Assembly: GCF_018397995.1 (NCBI RefSeq)
Contig: NZ_BBQH01000015.1
Span: 1-59,540 of the forward strand
DNA from: Rhizomonospora bruguierae
GTDB lineage: Bacteria > Actinomycetota > Actinomycetes > Mycobacteriales > Micromonosporaceae
Direction: 5' to 3'
DNA length: 59,540 nt
Below the pieces are notes generated by a model. That model made no database searches. It was not told the origin of the DNA and saw only the letters and a list, made by a program, of their open reading frames with translations. The position numbers and the translations under genes are program-made. Each line of letters begins with the position of its first letter. Position 1 is the first letter of the stretch. This document shows positions 42,786 through 52,539 of this stretch, one piece after another.

Positions 42786-44126
42786 GTGACTGACCAGTAT
42801 CCGGCCCAAGCGCCGACCTCCGAGGCCCTGTTCAACCGCGCCCGCGCCCTGGTGCCGGGCGGGGTGAACTCGCCGGTACGCGCGTTCCGCTCGGTCGGCG
42901 GCACGCCCCGGTTCATGGTCCGCGGCAACGGTCCGTGGCTGTTCGACGCGGACGGCCGCCGGTACGCCGACCTGGTCAGCTCCTGGGGGCCGCTGATCCT
43001 CGGGCACGCGCACCCGGAGGTGGTCTCGGCGGTGCAGGCGGCGGCCGCCCGCGGCACCAGCTTCGGCACGCCCACCCCCGGTGAGGTGGACCTGGCGGAG
43101 GAGATCGTCGCCCGGACCCCGGTGGAGCGGGTCCGGCTGGTGAACTCCGGCACCGAGGCGACGATGTCGGCGATCCGGCTGGCCCGGGGCTGGACCGGCC
43201 GGTCCAAGATCGTGAAGTTCGCGGGCTGCTACCACGGGCACGTGGACGCGCTGCTCGCCTCGGCCGGCTCCGGGGTCGCCACGCTGGGCCTGCCCGACTC
43301 GCCCGGCGTGACCGGCGCGGCCGCCAGCGAGACGATCGTGCTGCCGTACAACGACCTGGCCGCGGTGCGCGAGGCGTTCGCGCTGGCCGGGGAGCAGATC
43401 GCGGCGGTCATCACCGAGGCCGCGGCCGGCAACATGGGCGTGATCGCCCCGCGCGACGGCTTCAACGCCGGCCTCGCCGAGATCGCGCACGCGCACGGCG
43501 CCCTGCTCATCCTGGACGAGGTGATGACCGGGTTCCGGGTCTCCCGGTCCGGTTGGGCCGGCCTGGAACCGGTGGACGCCGACCTCTACACGTACGGCAA
43601 GGTGATGGGTGGCGGGCTGCCGGCGGCCGCGTTCGGCGGCCGGGCGGAGATCATGGAGCGGCTCGCGCCGGCCGGGCCGGTCTACCAGGCCGGCACCCTC
43701 TCCGGGAACCCGCTCGCCTGCGCCGCCGGCCTGGCCACCCTGCGGCTGTGCGACGACGGCGTGTACCGGCGGCTCGGCGCGCTGGCCGAGCAGATCGGCA
43801 CGCTGGCGTCCCGGGCGCTGAGCAAGGAGGGTGTGCCGCACCGCCTCTCCTGCGCCGGCAACATGTTCTCGGTCTTCTTCACCGCCCCGCCGGCCAGCCC
43901 GGATGACGAGGTGACCGACTACGCCGGCGCCCAGCGCCAGGACGTGGCCGCCTTCCGGGCGTTCTTCCACGCGATGCTCGCCAACGGCGTCTACCTGCCG
44001 CCCAGCGCGTACGAGGCGTGGTTCGTCTCGGCGGCGCTGGACGCGGAGGCGGTCGGGGCGATCGAGGCGGCGCTGCCGGTGGCCGCGGCGGCTGCGGCGG
44101 CCGCCCGGGGTGGGGGTGCGCGGTGA
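42786..44126 (+). CDS. hemL: Glutamate-1-semialdehyde 2,1-aminomutase
   Basis: This 446-aa PLP enzyme converts glutamate-1-semialdehyde to 5-aminolevulinate, the last step of the C5 route to heme. Signature parts are [16 protein letters not shown] at the N-terminus, [26 protein letters not shown], and the Schiff-base Lys272 in [11 protein letters not shown]. It heads an operon that continues into cytochrome c maturation genes, logically linking heme supply to its use. A CAGAAT -10-like box at 42771-42776 is 10 bp before GTG 42786, so the mRNA may be leaderless. The C-terminus is an Ala-rich tail. The stop overlaps the next start (GTGA). Confidence 0.95.
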   Translation: MTDQYPAQAPTSEALFNRARALVPGGVNSPVRAFRSVGGTPRFMVRGNGPWLFDADGRRYADLVSSWGPLILGHAHPEVVSAVQAAAARGTSFGTPTPGEVDLAEEIVARTPVERVRLVNSGTEATMSAIRLARGWTGRSKIVKFAGCYHGHVDALLASAGSGVATLGLPDSPGVTGAAASETIVLPYNDLAAVREAFALAGEQIAAVITEAAAGNMGVIAPRDGFNAGLAEIAHAHGALLILDEVMTGFRVSRSGWAGLEPVDADLYTYGKVMGGGLPAAAFGGRAEIMERLAPAGPVYQAGTLSGNPLACAAGLATLRLCDDGVYRRLGALAEQIGTLASRALSKEGVPHRLSCAGNMFSVFFTAPPASPDDEVTDYAGAQRQDVAAFRAFFHAMLANGVYLPPSAYEAWFVSAALDAEAVGAIEAALPVAAAAAAAARGGGAR

Positions 44127-44770
44127 CCAACACGGTGGTGCACGTGCTGCGGCACGGCGAGGTGCACAACCCGGAGAAGATCCTCTACGGCCGGCTCCCC
44201 GGCTTCAAGCTCTCCCCGCTCGGGCACCAGATGGCCAAGGCGGCCGCCCAGGCGCTCGCCGACCGGGACGTCACCTACGTGGTGGCCAGCCCGCTGGAGC
44301 GCGCCCAGCAGACCGCCGAGCCGATCGCCGCCCAGTTCAACCTGCCGGTGGCGGTGGACGAGCGGCTGATCGAGAGCGCGAACTTCTTCGAGGGCAAGCG
44401 GGCCTCCTACGGCGACGGCGCCTTCCGCGACCCGCGCAACTGGTGGATCATGCGCGATCCGGTCACCCCGTCCTGGGGCGAGCCGTACCGGACGATCGCC
44501 GAGCGGATGTTCGCCGCCCTGCACGCCGCCCGCCAGGCGGCCGAGGGGCACGAGGCGGTGTGCGTCTCGCACCAGCTTCCGATCTGGACGCTGCGCCGGT
44601 TCGCCGAGAAGAAGCGGCTCTGGCACGACCCGCGCCGCCGCCAGTGCGGGCTGGCCAGCCTCACCTCGTTCCACTTCGAGGGCGCCAAACTGGTCGGCAT
44701 CGGGTATTCGGAGCCGGCGGCGCACCTGGTCGCCATGTCACCCGGCGCCCGGACCGCCAAGGGGGCGTGA
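44123..44770 (+). CDS. Histidine phosphatase (phosphoglycerate-mutase) family protein
   Basis: This 215-aa protein has the RHGE motif of the family ([31 protein letters not shown]), an arginine in [14 protein letters not shown] and the second catalytic His in [12 protein letters not shown]. Family members dephosphorylate small metabolites or phosphoproteins. The gene keeps its place between hemL and the thioredoxin-like gene in many actinobacteria as I recall, suggesting a role tied to heme/cytochrome synthesis that is still undefined. The GTG overlaps the hemL stop and its TGA shares one base with the next ATG. Confidence 0.9.
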   Translation: MTNTVVHVLRHGEVHNPEKILYGRLPGFKLSPLGHQMAKAAAQALADRDVTYVVASPLERAQQTAEPIAAQFNLPVAVDERLIESANFFEGKRASYGDGAFRDPRNWWIMRDPVTPSWGEPYRTIAERMFAALHAARQAAEGHEAVCVSHQLPIWTLRRFAEKKRLWHDPRRRQCGLASLTSFHFEGAKLVGIGYSEPAAHLVAMSPGARTAKGA

Positions 44771-45342
44771 TGCGCCGGTTCGTGCCGCCGCTGCTGGCCG
44801 CCGCGCTCGCGCTGGCCGGCTGCACCGGCTCACCGGGCGGCTCGGGCGCGGAGTGCACCACCGGCGCGGACCACTGGGTGCGGTGCACCGCCGGGAAGCG
44901 ACCGGCCGCGCCCGCCCTGGCCGGCGAGACGCTCACCGGTGACCGGTACGACCTGGCCCAGCAGCGCGGGCAGGTGGTCGTGGTGAACTTCTGGGGCTCC
45001 TGGTGCCCGCCCTGCCGCGCCGAGGCCGACGACCTGGCCGGCGTCTACGCCAAGTACAAGGACCGGGGCGTCGGGTTCGTGGGCATCAACGTGCGGGACG
45101 ACCGGGACACGGCGAAGGCGTTCGAGGCCGGCCGGCACGAGTACCCGAGCATCTTCGACCCGGCGAGCAGGCTGGCGCTGGGCTTCCGGGACCTGCCGCC
45201 GGTCACCGTGCCGCCGGTCACCGTGGTGGTGGACCGCGCCGGCAACGTCGCCGCGATGATCCGCCAAGCGGTCACCGAGGACGAGTTGGCCGCCGTGGTG
45301 GGCCGGATCGCCGCCGAGCCGGCGCCCGCGGGGGCCCGCTGA
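44770..45342 (+). CDS. resA: Lipoprotein thioredoxin-like oxidoreductase (ResA/TlpA)
   Basis: This 190-aa protein is anchored by a lipobox (ALALAGC, Cys18). Its thioredoxin domain (about 52-185) has the active site WGSWCPPCRAE with Cys79 and Cys82, and a cis-Pro region PPVTVVVDRAGNV. It would reduce the CxxCH cysteines of apocytochrome c outside the membrane, receiving electrons from the CcdA protein encoded next. The TGATG junctions on both sides (1-bp overlaps) indicate tight translational coupling in the ccs operon. Confidence 0.92.
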   Translation: MRRFVPPLLAAALALAGCTGSPGGSGAECTTGADHWVRCTAGKRPAAPALAGETLTGDRYDLAQQRGQVVVVNFWGSWCPPCRAEADDLAGVYAKYKDRGVGFVGINVRDDRDTAKAFEAGRHEYPSIFDPASRLALGFRDLPPVTVPPVTVVVDRAGNVAAMIRQAVTEDELAAVVGRIAAEPAPAGAR

Positions 45343-46106
45343 TGGGTGCGGCGTTCGCCAACGCGGCGCAGAGCGGACCGCTGCTGCTGGCCCTGGGCGC
45401 CGCCGCGCTGGCCGGCCTGGTCAGCTTCCTCTCCCCGTGCGTGCTGCCGCTGGTGCCCGGCTACCTGTCGTACGTGACCGGCCTGGCCGGCGCCGACCTC
45501 GACGCCGCGCTGGACGCCAAGCCCCGCTTCCGGGGCCGCGTCCTGGCCGGCACCGCCCTGTTCATCGCCGGGTTCAGCGCCGTGTTCGTGCTCACCAGCG
45601 TGCTGGCCGCCGAGGCCGGCCGGTTGCTGCTCCAGCACGACCGGGCCGTGCAGGTCGGCGTCGGCGTGCTGGTCATCGTGCTGGGGCTGGCGTTCCTCGG
45701 GGTGGTTCCCGGGCTGCAACGCGAGTTCCGCGTCCACCGGCTGCCGGCCGCCGGGCTGGTCGGCGCGCCCGTCTTCGGCGCCGTGTTCGCGCTGTCCTGG
45801 GCGCCGTGCGTCAGCCCGACCCTCGGCGCCGTGCTCGGCCTGGCGTCGATGAGCGGGCAGAGCGGCCGGGCGGTCACCCTCGCCATCGCGTACTGCCTGG
45901 GGCTCGGCCTGCCGTTCGTGGTGTTCGGGCTCGGCTTCCGCCGCCTGATCGGGGTGTTCAAGGCGGTCCGCCGGCACAGCCGCTGGGTCACCCGGGTCGG
46001 TGGCGCGCTGCTCATCGCGGTCGGGGTCGCGCTGGTCACCGGGGGCTGGGCGGACTTCATCATCTGGCTCCAGACCACGGTGGGCGCCGGCGAGGTGAGC
46101 ATCTGA
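45342..46106 (+). CDS. ccdA: Cytochrome c biogenesis protein CcdA
   Basis: This 254-aa membrane protein has six helices and carries thiol electrons from cytoplasmic thioredoxin to ResA. The two redox cysteines are visible in FLSPCVLPLVPGY (Cys33) and ALSWAPCVSPTLG (about 155). ATG 45342 shares its first base with the upstream stop. It is flanked by resA and resB and is part of the System II (ccs) maturation set. Confidence 0.94.
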   Translation: MGAAFANAAQSGPLLLALGAAALAGLVSFLSPCVLPLVPGYLSYVTGLAGADLDAALDAKPRFRGRVLAGTALFIAGFSAVFVLTSVLAAEAGRLLLQHDRAVQVGVGVLVIVLGLAFLGVVPGLQREFRVHRLPAAGLVGAPVFGAVFALSWAPCVSPTLGAVLGLASMSGQSGRAVTLAIAYCLGLGLPFVVFGLGFRRLIGVFKAVRRHSRWVTRVGGALLIAVGVALVTGGWADFIIWLQTTVGAGEVSI

Positions 46107-47686
46107 TGACCACCGTCGAGTCCCCGCCGGCCCCGCCCGCGCCGCCCACCCCAGGCGGCCGGGCGAACCCGCTGGTCGCGCTGGTGCGCAACTCGTGGCG
46201 GCAGCTCACCAGCATGCGTACCGCGCTGGTCCTGCTGTTCCTGCTCGCGGTGGCGGCGGTGCCCGGGTCGGTTCTGCCGCAGCGCAACGTCGCGGTCGAG
46301 AAGGTCACCGCCTACTTCACCGCTCACCCGGATCTGGCACCGGTGCTGGACCGGCTGTGGGGCTTCGACGTCTACAGTTCGCCCTGGTTCGCGGCGATCT
46401 ACCTGCTACTGTTCGGCTCGCTGGTCGGCTGCATCGTGCCCCGCCTGCGGGACCACACCCGCGCCCTGCGCGCCCGGCCCCCGGATGCCCCGCACCGCCT
46501 GGACCGCCTGCCGTTCTCCTCGTCGGGCGAGCGGGCGGGTGCGCCGGCCGAGGTGGCGGCGGCGCTGCACCGGATGCTGCGGGGGCGGCGCTGGCGGGTC
46601 GTGACCCGCACCGCGCCGGACGGCGCGCTCACCGTCTCCGCCGAGAAGGGATACCTCAAGGAGACCGGCAACCTGATCTTCCACTACTCCCTGGTGGTGG
46701 TCCTGATCGGCGTGGCCGTCGGCTCCTGGTGGGGCTGGCACGCGAACCGCCTGCTCGTCGCCGGTCCGGAGAAGGCGTTCTGCAACAGCCTCCAGCAGTA
46801 CGACGAGTACGGCCTGGGGGCCCGTGTCAGCGGCGCCGGCCTGCCGCCGTTCTGCCTGGAACTGACCGGGTTCGAGGCCACCTACCAGGAGACCGGCCAG
46901 CCCGCCTCGTACACCGCCACGGTGGCGGTCACCGGGTCGGGCGCCGACCGGTCGTCCTCCTTCGCGGTGAACCACCCGCTGCGGCTCTCCGGCGCCAACG
47001 TGTACCTGCTCGGTCACGGGTACGCGCCGGTGCTGCGGTACACCGACCGGTACGGGCAGTCGCAGACCACGGTGGCGCCGTTCCTCTCGAAGGACGCGAT
47101 GATGACCAGCGAGGGCGCCGCCGCCTTCCCGGACACCAACGTGGACCCGAAGACCGGTGCCCGGGACCCGAACCTCCAGGTCGCCTTCGAGGGCGTCTAC
47201 CTGCCCACCGTCCCCGACCAGCCGCCGCTGACCGCGTCCGCCTTCCCGGCCGAGCGCTCGCCGGGAATCATGCTCTGGGCGTACCGCGGCAACCTGGGCC
47301 TGGATTCCGGCGTCCCCGGCTCGGTCTACCGGCTGGACGGGCGCCAGATCGCCAACGGCCAGCTCAAGCGCCTGGAACCCACCCCGCACCTGCTGCGGGT
47401 CGGCGAGTCGTGGACGCTGGACGACGGCACGACGCTCGAGTTCCTCGGCACCCGCCCGTACGCGACCCTGTCCATCCGCTGGGATCCGGGCGAGAAGATC
47501 GTGCTGGTCGGCACCGCCGCGCTCCTCGCCGGCCTGATGCTCTCGCTCGCCGGCCGCCGCCGGCGGGTCTGGTTCCGCGTCACTACGAGCGGTAGTACTA
47601 CCATCGTGGAGTCCGGCGGGCTCGCCCGCTCCGACCATCCCGGCTTCGCCGCCGAATTCGCCTTGCTCGCGAGAGGACCTGAGTAG
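46106..47686 (+). CDS. resB: Cytochrome c biogenesis protein ResB
   Basis: This 526-aa System II (Ccs1/ResB) protein has N-terminal helices (about 37-57, 90-112), a third at about 190-208 (LIFHYSLVVVLIGVAVGSWWGW), a large outer domain (about 210-465) and a C-terminal helix (about 470-490). The motif EKGYLKETGNLIFHYSL is a family hallmark. With CcsB it forms the heme export/ligation complex that joins heme to apocytochrome c. It overlaps ccdA by 1 bp, and CcsB begins immediately after its TAG. A Pro-rich cytoplasmic N-terminus of about 20 aa is ordinary in actinobacteria. Confidence 0.93.
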   Translation: MTTVESPPAPPAPPTPGGRANPLVALVRNSWRQLTSMRTALVLLFLLAVAAVPGSVLPQRNVAVEKVTAYFTAHPDLAPVLDRLWGFDVYSSPWFAAIYLLLFGSLVGCIVPRLRDHTRALRARPPDAPHRLDRLPFSSSGERAGAPAEVAAALHRMLRGRRWRVVTRTAPDGALTVSAEKGYLKETGNLIFHYSLVVVLIGVAVGSWWGWHANRLLVAGPEKAFCNSLQQYDEYGLGARVSGAGLPPFCLELTGFEATYQETGQPASYTATVAVTGSGADRSSSFAVNHPLRLSGANVYLLGHGYAPVLRYTDRYGQSQTTVAPFLSKDAMMTSEGAAAFPDTNVDPKTGARDPNLQVAFEGVYLPTVPDQPPLTASAFPAERSPGIMLWAYRGNLGLDSGVPGSVYRLDGRQIANGQLKRLEPTPHLLRVGESWTLDDGTTLEFLGTRPYATLSIRWDPGEKIVLVGTAALLAGLMLSLAGRRRRVWFRVTTSGSTTIVESGGLARSDHPGFAAEFALLARGPE

Positions 47687-48661
47687 ATGGCCGCGCTCTC
47701 CGACCAGTTCCTCGTGGTCACCCTGCTCAGCTACCTGGTCGCCATGATCTGCCACGCCGCCGAGTACTCCTTCGGCGCCCGGGGCGTGATCGCCAAGGCG
47801 GCCGTGCGGGAACTCGCCGGCGCCGGCGGCCCGCCGGTCAGCGTCGAGGTCGGCGCCGACGGCCCCGCCGGGGTACCCGCCGGCACCGCCCCCGGGCGGG
47901 TGGACCGGGCCCGGTTGGCCGGCCGCGCCGCCGTCGCCGTGACGATCCTGGGCGCCGCCGCCCACCTGGTCACGCTCGTCTCCCGGGGCATCGCGGCCGA
48001 CCGCATGCCGTGGGGCAACATGTACGAGTTCGTGCTGACCGTCACGTTCGTGGGCGTCGCCGCGTGGCTGGCCGTGCTCGCCCGCCGTACCCATCTGCGC
48101 CACCTCGGGCTGTTCGTCACCCTGGTGATGGTGGTGCTGCTGGGCGTCGCCGGCATGGTCCTGTACGCGCCCATCGCGCCCCTGGTACCGGCCCTGAACT
48201 CGTACTGGTTCGCGGTACACATCTCGATGATGTGCCTCGCCTCCGGCACCTTCCTGGTCGGCTTCGTCGCAGCCGCGATGTACCTGATCCGCGCCGGGTA
48301 CGACAAGGGCCGGCGCAGCTTCCCGTACACCCTCGGCGCCCGGGTTCCGGGCGCGGAGGCCCTGGAGCGGCTCACCTTCCGCCTGCACGCGTTCGCCTTC
48401 CCCATCTGGACCTTCGGCGTCGCCGCCGGCGCCATCTGGGCCGAGGCCGCCTGGGGCCGCTACTGGGGTTGGGATCCCAAGGAGACGTGGGCCTTCATCA
48501 GCTGGGTCGTCTACGCCGGCTACCTGCACGCCCGCGCCACCCCGTCGGTCAAGCGCTCCACCGCGACGTGGATCGCCATCCTCGGCTGGGCCACGATGCT
48601 GATGAACCTGGTCGGCGTGAACCTGTTCCTCAGCGGCTTCCACTCCTACAGCGGCCTGTAG
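47687..48661 (+). CDS. ccsB: Cytochrome c biogenesis protein CcsB/CcsA
   Basis: This 324-aa integral membrane heme-handling protein has about eight helices. The tryptophan-rich WWD-type motif reads WGRYWGWDPKETWAFISW in its outer loop, with conserved His in FAVHISMM and other helix-flanking positions as heme ligands. It pairs with ResB to deliver heme. The start codon directly follows the ResB stop. It ends the operon; the next gene converges on it. An extra loop of about 45 residues between the first two helices (about 35-80) is Gly/Pro-rich. Confidence 0.93.
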   Translation: MAALSDQFLVVTLLSYLVAMICHAAEYSFGARGVIAKAAVRELAGAGGPPVSVEVGADGPAGVPAGTAPGRVDRARLAGRAAVAVTILGAAAHLVTLVSRGIAADRMPWGNMYEFVLTVTFVGVAAWLAVLARRTHLRHLGLFVTLVMVVLLGVAGMVLYAPIAPLVPALNSYWFAVHISMMCLASGTFLVGFVAAAMYLIRAGYDKGRRSFPYTLGARVPGAEALERLTFRLHAFAFPIWTFGVAAGAIWAEAAWGRYWGWDPKETWAFISWVVYAGYLHARATPSVKRSTATWIAILGWATMLMNLVGVNLFLSGFHSYSGL

Positions 48662-48727
48662 GCCGGGTCCGGCAGCGGATCGCCGGCCGGGGGTCTGCCA
48701 GCCCGGCAGGGCCGGCGCGTCCCCGGG

Positions 48728-49480
48728 TCAGGGGCAGGTGCCGGCGGCCCAGGTGTCGTAGCTGGTCTGCCAGTCGACGCAGAATCGGTCGGTGGGCACG
48801 CTGGTCAGGGTCGGCACGGTGGCGCGCCAGGCGTGCAGCCCGTCGCCGGCCCTGAGCTGCACGTTGTCCACGGTCACGGTCGGCACCGGGTAGTCGCCGG
48901 GGTGGTCGGGGTCCACGTAGACCTCGAGGTACTGCTCGATCTGCGCGTGGGTGGTCAGCGGGAGGGCCTGCGTGGTGAGCAGCCGCCACGCGTCGTGCCA
49001 CCAGAGCCACGCCTGCCACGAGCGGTCGTCGCTGGCGGTCAGGGAGAGCCAGATCCGGTCGCCGTCGCCGATCGGGTACTGGTCGTAGAACTGCCAGCGG
49101 CGGGTGTTGGTGTCGTAGGTGTAGACGCGCTGGCGCCCGTCGCCGGACCAGCCGGTCTCCGCCCAGCCGGCCTCGATCCAGGCGTTGCCGGCCGAGGTGT
49201 CGCGTTTGGCGAGGAAACGGGCGGCGACGAAGTCGTTCGTGCCCCGGCGGACGTCCGGGTCGCGGACCGTGACCCGGCCGAGCACCCCGGACCAGTCGTC
49301 GGCGCTGGAGGCGCCGAGGTGGTGGTAGCCAAGCGCGGGCAGCGGCAGCGGAGACGACGCCGGCGACGCCGGGAACCTCGCTGCCGGTGGCGCCGTGACG
49401 GCCGGCGCCACCGACGCCGGGGAGACCGGCGCCAGCAGCAGCGCGGCGGCCAGGGGCGCCAGCGCGAGACGGGTCCGCAC
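48728..49480 (-). CDS. Secreted hypothetical protein
   Basis: This 250-aa protein has a typical Sec signal peptide (about 1-25; LALAPLAAALLLAPVSPASV), an Ala/Pro-rich stretch, then a globular domain with many aromatic residues (ALGYHHLGASSADDWSGVLG, YDQYPIGDGDRIWLSL, SWQAWLWWHDAWRLLT) and two Cys near the C-terminus (RFCVDWQTSYDTWAAGTC), probably a disulfide. No enzyme motif is recognised. It lies between the ccs operon and the menaquinone genes, facing away from the latter. GTG 49480 starts the signal peptide. Confidence 0.75.
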   Translation of the reverse strand: MRTRLALAPLAAALLLAPVSPASVAPAVTAPPAARFPASPASSPLPLPALGYHHLGASSADDWSGVLGRVTVRDPDVRRGTNDFVAARFLAKRDTSAGNAWIEAGWAETGWSGDGRQRVYTYDTNTRRWQFYDQYPIGDGDRIWLSLTASDDRSWQAWLWWHDAWRLLTTQALPLTTHAQIEQYLEVYVDPDHPGDYPVPTVTVDNVQLRAGDGLHAWRATVPTLTSVPTDRFCVDWQTSYDTWAAGTCP

Positions 49481-49565
49481 GCAGGGACAACTCGCCACGC
49501 GGGCGGCTGGTGACGTCACCCACCTGATGGAGGGTCCGCGTGTCGGGTGCGCGAGACTGGAGACC

Positions 49566-51020
49566 ATGGGGTTCCCGTACACGGATCTGACGGATTTTCT
49601 GACCGCTCTGGAGCGGGCCGGCGAACTGCGCCGGGTGCCCGTGCCGGTGGACCCCACGCTGGAGATCAGCGAGGTCGTGACCCGGACGGTGCGCGCGGGC
49701 GGCCCGGCGCTGGTGTTCGAGCGGCCGACCCGGGGTGAGATGCCGGTGGCGATCAACCTGTTCGGCACCGAGAAGCGGACCGCGATGGCGCTGGGCGTGG
49801 GATCGCTGGACGAGGTGGGGCAGCGGATCGGCGAGCTGGTGAAGCCGGAGCTGCCGGTCGGCTGGTCCGGGATCCGCGAGGGGCTGGGCAAGGTGCTCCA
49901 GCTCAAGTCGCTGCCGCCGAAGAAGGTGCGGACCGCGCCCTGCCAAGAGGTGATCTACACCGGGGCGGACGTGGACCTGAACCGGCTGCCCGGGTTGCGG
50001 GTGTGGCCGGGGGACGGCGGGATCTTCCACAACTTCGGGCTGACCCACACGAAGCACCCCGAGACCGGCAAGCGCAACCTGGGCCTGTACCGGTTGCAGC
50101 AGCACTCGCCCAACACGCTGGGCATGCACTGGCAGATCCACAAGGATTCGACGGCGCACCACGCGGTGGCGGAGCGGCTCGGGCAGCGGCTGCCGGTGGC
50201 GATCGCGATCGGCTGCGACCCGGTGGTGTCCTACGCGGCGAGCGCGCCGCTGCCCGGCGACATCGACGAGTACCTGTTTGCCGGGTTCCTGCGGGGCGAG
50301 CGGGTGGAGATGGTGGACTGCCGGACGGTCCCGTTGCAGGTGCCGGCGAACGCCCAGATCGTGCTGGAGGGCTACCTGGAGCCGGGCGAGCGGCTGCCGG
50401 AGGGCCCGTTCGGGGACCACACCGGGTTCTACACGCCGGTCGAGCCGTTCCCGGTGCTGCACGTCGAGTGCATGACCACGCAGCGGGAGCCGGTCTACCA
50501 CTCGATCATCACGTCCCAGCCGCCGCAGGAGGACCTCGGCCTGGGCAAGGCCACCGAGCGGATCTTCCTGCCGCTGCTCAAGCTGCTGATCCCGGACATC
50601 GTGGACTATGACCTGCCGGCCGCCGGGGTCTTCCACAACTGTGTGATCGTGTCGATCCGCAAGCGGTACCCGAAGCACGCCCAGAAGGTGATGAACGCGA
50701 TCTGGGGTGCGCACCTGCTCTCGCTGTCCAAGCTGATCGTGGTGGTGGACGAGGACTGCGACGTGCACGACTACGCCGAGGTGGCGTTCCGCGCCTTCGG
50801 CAACGTGGACTACGCCCGGGACCTGCTGCTCACCGAGGGGCCGGTGGACCACCTGGACCACGCCTCGTACCAGCAGTTCTGGGGCGGCAAGGCGGGCGTG
50901 GACGCCACCCGCAAGCTGCCCACCGAGGGGTACCACCGGGGCTGGCCGGACGAGATGGTCATGTCGCCGGAGGTCGTGGCGCTGGTCGACAAGCGCTGGA
51001 AGGAGTACGGGATCTCATGA
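49566..51020 (+). CDS. UbiD-family decarboxylase, menaquinone biosynthesis
   Basis: This 484-aa UbiD-family enzyme uses prenylated FMN to decarboxylate an aromatic acid. In the futalosine route it would act on the prenylated 6-carboxy-naphthoquinol. Hallmarks are LPGLRVWPGDGGIFHNFGLTHTK, the prFMN/metal region MHWQIHKDSTAHH, and the catalytic E-R-E type residues in the GPFGDHTGFYTP and TQREPVYHS blocks. It is followed by MqnP and UbiX with ATGA and GTGA overlaps, giving a complete late-pathway operon with its own cofactor maker. Start ATG 49566 has GGAG just upstream. Confidence 0.92.
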   Translation: MGFPYTDLTDFLTALERAGELRRVPVPVDPTLEISEVVTRTVRAGGPALVFERPTRGEMPVAINLFGTEKRTAMALGVGSLDEVGQRIGELVKPELPVGWSGIREGLGKVLQLKSLPPKKVRTAPCQEVIYTGADVDLNRLPGLRVWPGDGGIFHNFGLTHTKHPETGKRNLGLYRLQQHSPNTLGMHWQIHKDSTAHHAVAERLGQRLPVAIAIGCDPVVSYAASAPLPGDIDEYLFAGFLRGERVEMVDCRTVPLQVPANAQIVLEGYLEPGERLPEGPFGDHTGFYTPVEPFPVLHVECMTTQREPVYHSIITSQPPQEDLGLGKATERIFLPLLKLLIPDIVDYDLPAAGVFHNCVIVSIRKRYPKHAQKVMNAIWGAHLLSLSKLIVVVDEDCDVHDYAEVAFRAFGNVDYARDLLLTEGPVDHLDHASYQQFWGGKAGVDATRKLPTEGYHRGWPDEMVMSPEVVALVDKRWKEYGIS

Positions 51021-51916
51021 CGGCGGACGTCGTCGAGCGGCCCAACCCGGCCCGCGCGTTCCTGCGCCTGGTGATGATCGAGCATTCGATCTTCGCGCTG
51101 CCGTTCGCGTACCTGGCCGCGCTGACCGCCATGCGGATCGAGTTCGGCCGGGTGCACTGGGGCACGCTCGGGCTGGTCACGGTCGCGATGGTGGCCGGCC
51201 GGACGGTCGCCATGGCGGCGAACCGGATCATCGACCGGCGGATCGACGCGCAGAACCCCCGCACGGCCAGCCGCGAGCTGGTCACCGGCGTGATCTCGGT
51301 GCGCGCCGCGTGGGCGGGGCTGCTGGTCTCGCTCGCGGTGTTCCTGGCCAGCGCGGCCGCGCTCAACCTCCTCTGCCTGGTGCTCTCGCCGCTCGCCCTG
51401 TTCCTGCTGGTCATCTACTCGTACGCGAAGCGGTTCACCAACTACCCGCAACTGTTCCTGGCCTCGGCGCAGGCGGTGGCGCCGGTGGGCGCCTGGATCG
51501 CGGTGACCGGGCGCTGGTCGTGGCCGGCGTTCGTGCTCGGCCTCGCGGTCGGGCTGTGGATCGGCGGGTTCGACTGCATCTACGCCTGCCAGGATCTGGC
51601 GGCGGACCGGCGGATCGGCGTCGGCTCGGTGCCGGTGCGGCACGGCGTGGCGGGCGCGCTGCGGATCTCCTCGGCCGCGCACGTGGTCACGGTCGCGCTG
51701 TACGCCTGGTTCGGGCTGCTCACCGGGTACGGCTGGTTGTGGTGGGCCGGCGTGGCGATCACCGCCGTGGTGCTGGTGTACGAGCACGCCATCGTCCGCC
51801 CCGGCGACCTGTCCCGGGTGAACCGGGCGTTCTTCACCGCCAACGGGGTCATCGGCATCGTGCTGTTCGTGTTCGCCCTGGCGGACCTGGTCGTTCTGCA
51901 ACACTTGCGGCCGTGA
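51017..51916 (+). CDS. mqnP: UbiA-family prenyltransferase of menaquinone pathway
   Basis: This 299-aa integral membrane prenyltransferase has about eight helices. The first Asp-rich motif is NRIIDRRIDAQNPRTASREL (NxxxDxxxD) and the second is DLAADRRIGVGSVPVRHG. It would attach the polyprenyl chain to 1,4-dihydroxy-6-naphthoate. N-terminal RAFLRLVMIEHSIFALPFAY is typical of the MqnP/UbiA-like branch that accompanies futalosine genes. It overlaps both neighbours by 4 bp. The early mqn genes are outside the window. Confidence 0.92.
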   Translation: MTADVVERPNPARAFLRLVMIEHSIFALPFAYLAALTAMRIEFGRVHWGTLGLVTVAMVAGRTVAMAANRIIDRRIDAQNPRTASRELVTGVISVRAAWAGLLVSLAVFLASAAALNLLCLVLSPLALFLLVIYSYAKRFTNYPQLFLASAQAVAPVGAWIAVTGRWSWPAFVLGLAVGLWIGGFDCIYACQDLAADRRIGVGSVPVRHGVAGALRISSAAHVVTVALYAWFGLLTGYGWLWWAGVAITAVVLVYEHAIVRPGDLSRVNRAFFTANGVIGIVLFVFALADLVVLQHLRP

Positions 51917-52536
51917 GGAAGCCCTGGGTGGTCGGCGTCTCCGGCGCGTCCGGGACGCCGTACGCGGCGGCCGTGCTGTGCGCCCTGCTGGACGCGGGCG
52001 ACCCGGTGGACCTGATCGTCTCCCGGGCGGCCCGGCTGACCATCCTCGACGAGACGGGCCACCCGTTCCGGGACGCGCACTGGGCCGGGGATCTGGCCCG
52101 CTGGCTGGGTCGCGACCTGGGCGGCGCGGATGTGCGCCACTGGTCGGCGGGCGACCTGGCCGCCGGGCCCAGCAGCGGCTCGTACCCGTCGCGCGGGCTG
52201 GTCGTGGTGCCGGCGTCGACCGCGGCCTGCGCGGGCATCGCGATCGGCCTGTCGAAGGACCTGCTCCAGCGGGCCGCCGAGGTGGCGCTGAAGGAGCGCC
52301 GGCCGGTGGTTGTGGTGCCCCGCGAGACCCCGGTGACCCGCAGCCACCTGGAGCACCTGATCACGCTGCACGACGCCGGCGCGGTGGTCCTGCCCGCCAG
52401 CCCCGGCTTCTACGGGGCGGGCGCCTCGGCCAGCGCCGAGCAGTTGGTCGACTTCGTCGCCGGTAAGGTGCTGGACGCCCTGGGTGTCGAGCACACCCTC
52501 TTCCGCCGCTGGCAGGGCACCCTGCGCGCCCGGTGA
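51913..52536 (+). CDS. ubiX: UbiX-family flavin prenyltransferase
   Basis: This 207-aa enzyme makes prenylated FMN, the cofactor of UbiD decarboxylases. Motifs are VGVSGASGTPYAAAVLCALL at the N-terminus (FMN phosphate), VVVPASTAACAGIAIGLSKDLLQRAAEVALKERRPVVVVPRETP and LPASPGFYG. The partner UbiD is two genes upstream in the same overlapping operon. The GTG start sits in GTGA with the mqnP stop. It ends the operon and converges, 3 bp apart, on the BldC-like gene. Confidence 0.93.
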   Translation: MRKPWVVGVSGASGTPYAAAVLCALLDAGDPVDLIVSRAARLTILDETGHPFRDAHWAGDLARWLGRDLGGADVRHWSAGDLAAGPSSGSYPSRGLVVVPASTAACAGIAIGLSKDLLQRAAEVALKERRPVVVVPRETPVTRSHLEHLITLHDAGAVVLPASPGFYGAGASASAEQLVDFVAGKVLDALGVEHTLFRRWQGTLRAR

Positions 52537-52539
52537 GCC

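Noticed and set aside
48695-48709. CTGCC/GGCAG stem between ccsB and the secreted protein gene
   Set aside because: Five base pairs with a 5-nt loop is common by chance at this G+C content.
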